The notes under the pieces were generated by a model. It was not told the origin of the DNA, did no database searches, and saw only the letters and a list, made by a program, of their open reading frames with translations. Positions 1 through 5,027 of a stretch of 7,554 nt of DNA are shown one piece after another. The DNA is from Candidatus Pacearchaeota archaeon (GTDB lineage Archaea > Nanobdellota > Nanobdellia > Pacearchaeales > GW2011-AR1), in contig JACPLS010000103.1 of the NCBI GenBank assembly GCA_016186375.1, positions 1 through 7,554 on the forward strand, read 5' to 3'. The position numbers and the translations under genes are program-made. Each line of letters starts with the position of its first letter. Within the stretch, counting starts at the first letter, position 1.

Positions 1-104
1 AAAGTATTTGCTTCTTCTTTTTTTGCTAAATGGAGATTTTCGTTACTAACGATGATAAGGGCACCTATTAGCAAGAGACTTATAACAATTACAGTTAATT
101 TCAT
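1..104 (-). CDS. Hypothetical membrane or secreted protein, N-terminal part only (3' end beyond window)
   Basis: I do not recognise this protein. An open frame starts at the ATG at 104-102 on the minus strand and runs off the left edge, giving 34 residues. The start MKLTVIVISLLLIGALIIVS is a Lys-preceded hydrophobic stretch of about 17 residues, typical of a signal peptide or N-terminal membrane anchor. It is followed by a polar stretch (NENLHLAKKEEANT). The ATG overlaps the TGA of the upstream 102-residue gene as ATGA, so the two are very likely one translationally coupled operon. The overlap and the signal-like N-terminus are the main support for a real gene. No domain is visible in the part present. 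Confidence 0.65.
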   Translation of the reverse strand, partial: MKLTVIVISLLLIGALIIVSNENLHLAKKEEANT

Positions 105-409
105 GGAGCAGTAATATTTGTTGAATTTATTGCCCAATTTTGGTTTATGGCGAAACTTGAAACTTTTCCTATATTTTTAAATATATTTCCCAGCCAATTA
201 ACGTAAACTTTCCCCGCATATACTATTCCATCAGGGGATGTCAAATTAACATCTTTAGTAACTATCACATACCCTACTGTAGCCATGAGAAATAGAAACA
301 AGATCACTGTTAATTTTACTGCGGCGGACTGCTTCTTATTGACAACTTTTAGAACTACTATTACAATGATAACTATCAATACTATAAGCATCCATGCTTG
401 TCCAGCCAT
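101..409 (-). CDS. Small two-helix membrane protein of unknown function
   Basis: This 102-residue protein is not assigned to a family. It has a very hydrophobic segment at about residues 6-20, a short basic stretch (KVVNKK, 21-26), a second hydrophobic segment at about 33-50, and a roughly 50-residue polar C-terminal part. The C-terminal part contains SPDGIVYAGKVYVNWLGNIF (58-77), which may be amphipathic, and NST/NIT sequons near the end. The basic loop suggests a hairpin with both termini outside and the loop in the cytoplasm. A TATA-like box centred about 24 bases before the ATG supports this start and a leaderless mRNA. The TGA overlaps the next ATG, so it heads a two-gene unit. Its function is unknown. 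Confidence 0.75.
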   Translation of the reverse strand: MAGQAWMLIVLIVIIVIVVLKVVNKKQSAAVKLTVILFLFLMATVGYVIVTKDVNLTSPDGIVYAGKVYVNWLGNIFKNIGKVSSFAINQNWAINSTNITAP

Positions 410-427
410 TAAAATTATAGGAAAACC

Positions 428-438
428 ATATATAAAAA
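428..438 (-). promoter_or_regulatory. TATA-like promoter of the 102-residue membrane protein gene
   Basis: On the minus strand the sequence TTTTTATATAT lies with its centre about 24 bases before the ATG at 409. That is where an archaeal TATA box sits relative to the transcription start, which would then fall at or next to the start codon. No Shine-Dalgarno sequence is present. The promoter is inferred from spacing only. Confidence 0.5.
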
Positions 439-463
439 GCTTTCTTAAGAAGTTAAAACGAAA

Positions 464-472
464 TTTATAAAA
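464..472 (+). promoter_or_regulatory. TATA-like promoter of the HEAT-repeat gene
   Basis: TTTATAAAA is centred 27 bases before the ATG at 495, matching an archaeal TATA box driving a leaderless mRNA. Together with the minus-strand box at 428-438 it forms a compact divergent promoter region between 410 and 494. Confidence 0.55.
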
Positions 473-494
473 ACTTATCGCTTTTTATTTCAAT

Positions 495-974
495 ATGAAA
501 GTTGGGCATACATGTTTTGGGGATATCCCGCCGTATAGACTCAGAGAGATTAATAGATATAGAACAAATCAAATAACCTGTCTTCGCTTTGAAGACCCTA
601 AAACATGGCCTCTTTTGGCAGATATTATGATATATCACAAAAACCCAATAACAAGGCACGAAGCTTGTTTTATTTCTGTAGAACTTGGTTGTCCTTATGC
701 TAGTAAACTTGTTCAAATTGTTAAATATGATAGGAGTATTGTAGTTAAACACGAAGCTGCTGAAGCACTTGGCAAAATAAAGGATAAAGATGATGCATGG
801 ATGGCTTATACTTTTCTCCGAAAAGCTTTTCTGAACAATATAGATTATGATGATGGAATTTATCATCCAGATGTTCAAGCTTCTATAAGAGAATCTATCG
901 AAGATCTTGAAGAGCGCTTCAAAGATTTCAGAGGTACATGGCAAAAGAAAAAAATAAGAAGAACAAACATTTAA
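495..974 (+). CDS. Half-length deoxyhypusine hydroxylase-like HEAT-repeat protein
   Basis: This 159-residue protein is built of HEAT-type helical pairs. It carries two His-Glu motifs one repeat apart: RHEACFISVELG (H55, E56) and VKHEAAEALGKI (H86, E87). From what I recall of eukaryotic DOHH, the N-terminal half has the same order, a KHE...LGQ repeat followed by a VRHEAGEALGAI repeat. DOHH hydroxylates deoxyhypusine on eIF5A using four such His-Glu pairs, which hold two irons. Here only one pair of motifs exists, so the protein is half length and could make a four-motif site only as a dimer. The 26 residues after R148 or so are basic at the end (KKKIRR). A TATA-like box 27 bases upstream fixes the start. 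DOHH-type activity is inferred; a scaffold or another metal-binding HEAT protein is the alternative. Confidence 0.85.
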   Translation: MKVGHTCFGDIPPYRLREINRYRTNQITCLRFEDPKTWPLLADIMIYHKNPITRHEACFISVELGCPYASKLVQIVKYDRSIVVKHEAAEALGKIKDKDDAWMAYTFLRKAFLNNIDYDDGIYHPDVQASIRESIEDLEERFKDFRGTWQKKKIRRTNI

Positions 975-976
975 AT
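970..976 (+). promoter_or_regulatory. TATA-like promoter of tRNA-Gln, overlapping the upstream stop codon
   Basis: TTTAAAT is centred 27 bases before the first tRNA base at 1000. It contains the TAA stop (972-974) of the HEAT-repeat gene, which shows tight packing. A more A/T-rich run at 980-990 lies too close to the tRNA to be its TATA box. Weak to moderate support. Confidence 0.4.
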
Positions 977-999
977 CACTTATTATATTAACCTAATAA

Positions 1000-1072
1000 A
1001 GCCCTGTAGTATAGCGGTCAAGTATCACGGACTCTGGCTCCGTGGACCCAGGTTCGAATCCTGGCAGGGCTA
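1000..1072 (+). tRNA. tRNA-Gln, anticodon CTG
   Basis: The cloverleaf folds by eye. The acceptor stem is AGCCCTG with CAGGGCT (1000-1006 with 1065-1071), discriminator A at 1072. The D arm has GTAT with GTAT (two G-U pairs) and a loop containing AGCGGTCAA. The anticodon stem is ACGGA with TCCGT (1027-1031 with 1039-1043), with loop CTCTGGC and anticodon CTG at 1034-1036, which reads CAG. The T stem is CCAGG with CCTGG, with loop TTCGAAT. The 3' CCA is not encoded and would be added after transcription. There is no intron. The A-U (or A-T) first pair fits glutamine tRNAs. Confidence 0.95.
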
Positions 1073-1090
1073 TTTCAATTAAAACCAAAA

Positions 1091-1696
1091 ATGAAAGAGG
1101 CAATACTCTCTATAGAAAATTCAATAGATGAAGCATATGAAAGAGTAAGAAAATTGTTTAGATTTAAGTATCCAAAACTTCTTATTCTTTTTTCGATTAT
1201 AATACTTGCTTATTTGATATTTACTCAACCATATTTTGAAAATTTTGTTTCTAGATTAGATAATCTAGGATATTTAAGTATAATTTTTTCTGGTGTATTA
1301 TTTTCATTTGGTTTTACAACTCCTTTTGCCGTTGGAATATTTCTTTCGTTAAATCCTGAAAATATTTTATTAGCTTCATTATTAGGGGGGATAGGTGCCA
1401 TGATTAGCGATATTTTCATCTTTAAGATAATAAAGTTTTCATTTATTGATGAATTTAAGCTCTTGGAAAAAACAAAGCCATTGAAAAAAATAATATCTCT
1501 TATTGATAATAATATAGCTCATAAAATCAAGATATATTTATTATATGCATTTGCAGGTATCATTATTGCCTCTCCCCTACCAGATGAAATCGGTGTTACC
1601 ATGTTAGCAGGATTAACCAAGATTAAAATAAGAAAATTAGCATTGATAAGTTTTATTTTTAACACAATAGGTATTTTACTTTTGTTTTTGTTTTAA
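1091..1696 (+). CDS. Multi-spanning membrane protein, distantly DedA/VTT-like
   Basis: This 201-residue protein has a charged cytosolic N-terminus (1-28) and hydrophobic segments at about 29-45, 61-86, 92-115, 147-161 and 181-201. Two proline-containing breaks, GFTTP (74-78) and SPLPDEIG (161-168), sit in the hydrophobic parts and look like re-entrant loops. The order of two re-entrant loops followed by helices, with a glycine-rich stretch (LLGGIGAMISD, 97-107), resembles the DedA/VTT lipid-scramblase-like fold. I see no unambiguous DedA signature such as the FxGRxxPG loop, so this is a weak fold-level guess. The ATG is 18 bases after the tRNA; no TATA box or Shine-Dalgarno sequence precedes it, since the right spacing falls inside the tRNA. 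The message may therefore be released by tRNA 3' processing. Confidence 0.85.
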   Translation: MKEAILSIENSIDEAYERVRKLFRFKYPKLLILFSIIILAYLIFTQPYFENFVSRLDNLGYLSIIFSGVLFSFGFTTPFAVGIFLSLNPENILLASLLGGIGAMISDIFIFKIIKFSFIDEFKLLEKTKPLKKIISLIDNNIAHKIKIYLLYAFAGIIIASPLPDEIGVTMLAGLTKIKIRKLALISFIFNTIGILLLFLF

Positions 1697-1722
1697 ATAT
1701 ATAAATGATGACTTAGATTTAC

Positions 1723-2008
1723 CCCTATTCTCACAATAGCCAAATTATTATAACTTTAATTATAATTATTTATAATATTAATTTATCTTCGGTATTCTGG
1801 TTAGAAGATGCATTTTTTAAGATTTTTTACTTTGCGAAAATTAACATAAAAAGAGGGTTTGGAAAAACCCTCCATTATTTAAAATACTTAAAGCAAATAT
1901 TTAAATTTGTATTTTCTAAAAGATATGTGAAAAAAAAAGAGATATTTGATAAAAAAGTATTCCGGGTGATAGATATTATTAGAGCAGGGTAGGGGGTTGA
2001 GAATAGGG
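1723..2008. repeat. 11-bp inverted repeat enclosing the intergenic hairpins
   Basis: CCCTATTCTCA at 1723-1733 is exactly complementary to TGAGAATAGGG at 1998-2008, leaving 264 bases between them. In an RNA the ends could pair and close the region as a domain of about 286 bases. CCCCTA at 1722-1727 can alternatively pair with TAGGGG at 1990-1995. In DNA it could be a pair of operator-like sites or short terminal repeats of a decayed element, although no target-site duplication is evident. Confidence 0.45.
1853..1872 (+). other. Perfect hairpin with GNRA-type GGAA tetraloop
   Basis: GAGGGTTT (1853-1860) and AAACCCTC (1865-1872) form eight consecutive Watson-Crick pairs around GGAA (1861-1864), which fits the GNRA consensus. 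This is unusually GC-containing and perfect for an AT-rich gap. No T tract follows closely on the plus strand, so it does not look like a bacterial-style terminator. Confidence 0.6.
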
Positions 2009-2133
2009 CTTATTTAAAATGGTTTCTTGAGGTTATACTAAGAAGAAAATAAACTTAATGCAAGGAATAAGTTCAATAAAGAAAGGTTATAGTCAATTTT
2101 CTAAACTATTTCTACAATAAACTGACTTCAAAA

Positions 2134-2601
2134 TCAAATCGCAAGCTCATCAGACATTTCTGTTGATTCATCTGAAGATTCTTCTAAATTTTGTTTAGAT
2201 TCCTTTTCTTTTTTTGTGACTTTTTTACTCTTAGATTTTTTAGTCTCTTCTTCAGAAGTTAAAACAGGTGAAGATACCGGAGTTTCTGAAGATTCTGACG
2301 ACGAGCCAGATGAGGAAATAACTTCCATCTTTCCGAATTTCCCAGAAGTTAGTTGTTTTTGACCATTGAATTCAGAAACATAACCATTGGTTATCTTTAT
2401 CTTGTCACCAACTTTTACTTTTTCTATATCATCATTCCATAAACTGAAGGAAATTTCTCCACTTTCATCTCCAACTGTAGCATTTGCAACTTTCAAATCT
2501 TTTCCATATTTGTTAAATGTACGAGTTTCAGCTTTACTTTTAACAACTACTTCTATGTCGACTTTTCCTTGCCCTGCTTTTAAATCAGAAACTTTGGTCA
2601 T
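2134..2601 (-). CDS. ssb: Single-stranded DNA-binding protein, single OB fold, crenarchaeal type
   Basis: The 155-residue product has an N-terminal OB fold (about 1-95) and a charged, low-complexity tail. The OB fold shows the pattern of Sulfolobus-type SSB: KVSDLKAGQGKVDIEVVV at the first strand, VGDESGEISFSLWND (43-57) with a conserved tryptophan at 55, KVGDKIKITNGYVSEFNGQ (62-80), then a final strand (KFGKMEVI, 88-95). The tail is rich in Ser, Glu and Lys, contains KKSKSKKVTKKEKESK and ends acidic (DESTEMSDELAI), which in SSBs usually serves as a protein-docking tail. It would coat single-stranded DNA in replication and repair. The ATG is 7 bases after the oxidoreductase stop, and a TATA-like box lies at -25. 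RPA-like OB proteins are the main alternative. Confidence 0.9.
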   Translation of the reverse strand: MTKVSDLKAGQGKVDIEVVVKSKAETRTFNKYGKDLKVANATVGDESGEISFSLWNDDIEKVKVGDKIKITNGYVSEFNGQKQLTSGKFGKMEVISSSGSSSESSETPVSSPVLTSEEETKKSKSKKVTKKEKESKQNLEESSDESTEMSDELAI

Positions 2602-2608
2602 TTTTTTA

Positions 2609-3625
2609 TTAATTTTTATTTGTATTTAATTCACTATCTATAATCTCTTTAAAGACTGAATAAGGCTGAGCGCCTTCAACAAGCTTTCCGTTTATGAAAA
2701 ACGCCGGTGTACCAGATACACCTAATTGTTGTCCATATTCTAAATCTGCTTTAACAACAGATTCGAACTTTCCTGAATCTAAGCAGCTATCAAATTTCTT
2801 TCCATCAACATCTAATTCTCTTGCCCACTTTTTGTAATTCTCTTTACTTAAACTTTCCTGATTTGTAAACATTTTGTCGTGCATTCTGTAATATCCTGGA
2901 TCATTTATCTGTTCCCTAACACATCTAGCTGCTTCTGCAGCTTTTTGGGCTTTTTCATGTATATCTAGAGGGAAGTCTTTGAAAACTAATTTAACTTTTC
3001 CTGTCTTAATATAATCTTTATCAATCTGTGATAAGGTTTCTTGGAAAAACTTTCCGCAGAATGGACATTGGAAATCAGAGAATTCTACTATAGTTACTTT
3101 TGCTTCTTTAGACCCTTTTATTGGACTATCTCCTATATTAACTTCTACATTTTCCTTTGGTTGCTGTGGTGGTTGAGCAGCTAATCCTGAAAGAGGAATA
3201 ACCTGAGGAATGACATACTTCCCGTCTAAAGTTGTATAAACTGGGATATCTTGCCCTTGGAAGTTAACAGTTGATTTATATAGAGAGCCTTCCTGTACAG
3301 TTGAAACAAGCTGGACATCACCTTTACCTTGAGAGTTTAAGAAAGAAACAAGTTGCTTTCCAGCGTCATCAGTACTTATAACATCAGCAGTAACATTGCC
3401 TCCTCCTCTTGAGAATGCCATTACCACAATAACTATTGCTAATAATACGCTGACCACCATCCAAGGATTTTTTCTTAAATTATCAATATATTTTCCTATA
3501 GGTATCTCCACAATTTCATCTTTTTTCTCATTAACATTCTCTAAGGAATCTTTGTTTTCCACAGAATCTTTGACATTTTTTACGTCTTTATTTTTAAGTT
3601 CATTATTTGCTTTCTTTTCTTTCAT
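2609..3625 (-). CDS. Membrane-anchored DsbA-like thiol-disulfide oxidoreductase
   Basis: The 338-residue protein should form or rearrange disulfides in exported proteins. Residues 1-52 are a charged cytosolic tail rich in Lys, Asn and Glu; 55-72 are one membrane helix. Residues about 82-145 form a small domain (VYTTLDGKYVIPQVIPL near its end) resembling the N-terminal part of DsbC-type isomerases. After a Pro/Gln linker (150-158) comes a thioredoxin-fold domain with SDFQCPFCGKFF, active-site C187 and C190, and the cis-proline loop GVSGTPAFFING (P307). Two more cysteines, C235 and C281, could form the second disulfide seen in many DsbA relatives. A TATA-like box at -25 supports the start. It lies between an exported protease with several cysteines and ssb. 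Whether it acts as oxidase or isomerase cannot be read from the sequence. Confidence 0.92.
   Translation of the reverse strand: MKEKKANNELKNKDVKNVKDSVENKDSLENVNEKKDEIVEIPIGKYIDNLRKNPWMVVSVLLAIVIVVMAFSRGGGNVTADVISTDDAGKQLVSFLNSQGKGDVQLVSTVQEGSLYKSTVNFQGQDIPVYTTLDGKYVIPQVIPLSGLAAQPPQQPKENVEVNIGDSPIKGSKEAKVTIVEFSDFQCPFCGKFFQETLSQIDKDYIKTGKVKLVFKDFPLDIHEKAQKAAEAARCVREQINDPGYYRMHDKMFTNQESLSKENYKKWARELDVDGKKFDSCLDSGKFESVVKADLEYGQQLGVSGTPAFFINGKLVEGAQPYSVFKEIIDSELNTNKN
2623..2629 (-). promoter_or_regulatory. TATA-like box for ssb inside the end of the upstream gene
   Basis: On the minus strand TTAAATA is centred 25 bases before the ssb ATG at 2601, the same spacing as the other boxes here. It is embedded in the last codons of the oxidoreductase gene (Leu-Asn-Thr, just before the Asn-Lys-Asn end). 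It could let ssb be made separately from the oxidoreductase, as a leaderless mRNA. The site is A/T-only in an AT-rich context, so it could be chance. Confidence 0.35.
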
Positions 3626-3645
3626 ATTGTTTTCAATAAAAGTGA

Positions 3646-3654
3646 GTTTAAAAA
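3646..3654 (-). promoter_or_regulatory. TATA-like promoter of the DsbA-like gene
   Basis: On the minus strand TTTTTAAAC is centred 25 bases before the ATG at 3625. This suggests a leaderless transcript separate from the protease gene, whose stop lies 82 bases upstream. A short minus-strand T tract (TTTTT, 3663-3667) just before it could end the protease transcript. Confidence 0.5.
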
Positions 3655-3707
3655 CCTTTTGTAAAAATGGCAGGCAAGTTTTTATTCTTTCTAATAGGAG
3701 TAAGAGA

Positions 3708-4913
3708 TTAAATAAAGTTCACAGCAGAATAAGCATCAACCCTTCCCCAACCAGAATTGTTATCCTTCCCCGATTTGCCTAAATTCTTGGCAGTTTTGAA
3801 TAAAGCATCTTCTACTTTCGCTGGAGTCCAATCAGGATGTTGAGATTTAATCAATGCGACTGTACCAGAAACCATCGGAGTTGCCATACTAGTTCCACTA
3901 GCTATAGCATAAGCTCTATTTAACCATGTTGAATAGATGCTTACTCCTGGAGCCACAATATCAAGGCTTTTGCCTCTACCAGAGAATGATGCAATCTTAT
4001 CATTAAAATCAACTGCGCCAACTGTTGTTGAATAGCTTATGCATCCTGGTAATGAAACTCCTGCATTTCCGCTATTACCTGCTGCAACAACTGTCAATGT
4101 CCCATGCTCCTTAGCATATTTTATCGCATTAGTTAAAGCAGGATAAACGTTATCACAAAATCCTTTGTAAAGATATGGAGATCCTGTTCCCAAACTCATA
4201 CTTATTGCATCAGCCTTAAAATCATCATTAGTGCACGTTGTTAGGCCTGTTGAATTATCAATATTACAAACATCTCCTGCAATTCCATCATCACCATCGA
4301 CAGCCCAATAAATTCCATCAATAATATCACTAAAAAAACCTGCTCCAGATTCATCAAGAACTTTTCCTGCAATAATGCCTGCATCTGGCGCAACGCCTTT
4401 AGCAGCTGCAGAAATACCGTCTGCAGTGATAATTCCAGCTACATGGGTACCATGTCCATTATCATCTAAGGGATCAGAGTCACTATTAACGAAATCTTTT
4501 CCACCTAAATAACTGGAGCTTAGTTCAGGATGATTATATTCGATTCCAGAATCTAAAATAACTATTTTCTTTCCAACACCGTTATTTCCAACATTTTGAA
4601 TTAAATCTGCTTTGATTTGAGTATTTGCTTTTGTATCTAATGCAAAAAACTTAATATCTTCTTGTAACTTGGTAGCGATTTCACTTTCAGTGGGGCATCT
4701 TAAAGTAGTAAGCTTGGCTTTCCTAACTAGTTTCACAATCTGACATCCCTCGGTTAATGCTTGTTCTACTTCCTTCTCGCTATGCGCAAGTAATCTGACT
4801 TTCTTATCCTTCTTCTCAATGGTATCTCCTTTTGATGCTGTGACTACTGATAAAACAAACATTACGGATAAGAATATCATAACCATTAATATTATCTGCC
4901 TTCTTTTTTCCAT
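3708..4913 (-). CDS. Exported subtilisin-like serine protease (peptidase family S8)
   Basis: With the start at the ATG at 4913 the product is 401 residues; the frame stays open 29 codons further, to 5000. The shorter start gives a clean signal segment (basic MEKRR, hydrophobic 7-25) and a TATA-like box at -25. Residues about 28-105 look like a short subtilase propeptide, with C57 and C73. The catalytic domain has Asp121 in VILDSG, His154 in NGHGTHVAG, the oxyanion Asn280 in AAGNSG and Ser342 in SGTSMATP, so all catalytic residues are present. C216, C227, C253 and C291 could pair as disulfides, fitting the adjacent DsbA-like gene. It ends just after the domain (GWGRVDAYSAVNFI), with no cell-wall or membrane anchor, so it may be released or stay tethered by an uncleaved signal segment. 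The substrate is unknown. Confidence 0.93.
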   Translation of the reverse strand: MEKRRQIILMVMIFLSVMFVLSVVTASKGDTIEKKDKKVRLLAHSEKEVEQALTEGCQIVKLVRKAKLTTLRCPTESEIATKLQEDIKFFALDTKANTQIKADLIQNVGNNGVGKKIVILDSGIEYNHPELSSSYLGGKDFVNSDSDPLDDNGHGTHVAGIITADGISAAAKGVAPDAGIIAGKVLDESGAGFFSDIIDGIYWAVDGDDGIAGDVCNIDNSTGLTTCTNDDFKADAISMSLGTGSPYLYKGFCDNVYPALTNAIKYAKEHGTLTVVAAGNSGNAGVSLPGCISYSTTVGAVDFNDKIASFSGRGKSLDIVAPGVSIYSTWLNRAYAIASGTSMATPMVSGTVALIKSQHPDWTPAKVEDALFKTAKNLGKSGKDNNSGWGRVDAYSAVNFI

Positions 4914-4933
4914 AAAATGTACAAATAATACTC

Positions 4934-4942
4934 CTATAAATA
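4934..4942 (-). promoter_or_regulatory. TATA-like promoter of the protease gene; decides its start
   Basis: On the minus strand TATTTATAG is centred 25 bases before the ATG at 4913. A transcript from it would begin at about that ATG and would exclude the upstream ATG at 5000. This is the main reason for choosing the shorter protein. Confidence 0.5.
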
Positions 4943-4987
4943 CTTTATGATTGTGCAGACTATGTTTTAAATTGTATTTGGCTGGGC

Positions 4988-4997
4988 TTATAATATT
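4988..4997 (+). promoter_or_regulatory. TATA-like promoter of the HerA/DUF87 ATPase gene
   Basis: TTATAATATT is centred about 36 bases before the ATG at 5028, which predicts a transcript start near 5018 and a leader of about 9 bases. It lies about 50 bases from the minus-strand box of the protease gene, so 4914-5027 is a divergent promoter region. Confidence 0.4.
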
Positions 4998-5027
4998 CAT
5001 ATTGTGTTAGACAATAACATTTAATAA

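Larger units (their letters stand above)
1697..2133. other. Convergent intergenic region, 437 bases, with possible structured RNA
   Basis: This is the 3'-to-3' gap between the membrane protein gene and the SSB gene. I find no credible ORF; the longest tempting one is 13 codons (1808-1849). It contains an 11-bp inverted repeat (1723-1733 and 1998-2008), a perfect hairpin with a GGAA loop (1853-1872), an AT-rich hairpin (1881-1915) and a 6-bp hairpin (2052-2057 with 2068-2073). A TATA-like TTTATAATATT at about 1769-1779 could start a plus-strand RNA near 1800. Nine A residues at 1930-1938 would be a T tract for the minus strand. A non-coding RNA, or simply overlapping transcript ends, would both fit. 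I could not match it to RNase P, SRP RNA or 5S rRNA. Confidence 0.5.

Noticed and set aside
465..944. Long minus-strand open frame opposite the HEAT-repeat gene
   Set aside because: It lies antisense to a gene with clear HEAT motifs and its own promoter box, and its translation has no recognisable domain.
1705..1711. ATGATGA resembling a C box of a C/D guide RNA
   Set aside because: No CTGA D box, and no clear D'/C' pair, occurs in the following 60 bases or so, so the C/D architecture is missing.
1808..1849. Short plus-strand frame of 13 codons starting MHFLRFFTLRKLT
   Set aside because: It is too short, without a ribosome site, and consists of the T-rich composition expected by chance.
1853..1872. 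Hairpin as the GGAA-loop helix 8 of SRP RNA
   Set aside because: The stem is fully paired and lacks the internal loops and AGCA/ACC-type flanks that mark SRP helix 8.
1792..1974. Possible imperfect direct repeat, 1792-1809 and 1957-1974
   Set aside because: Only 13 of 18 positions agree when counted by eye, the matches are mainly one 6-base block, and chance is a fair explanation in AT-rich sequence.
3396..3782. Plus-strand open frame across the DsbA-like N-terminus and protease end
   Set aside because: It is antisense to two strong genes; the Ser/Phe-rich product mirrors the Lys/Glu-rich coding of the other strand.
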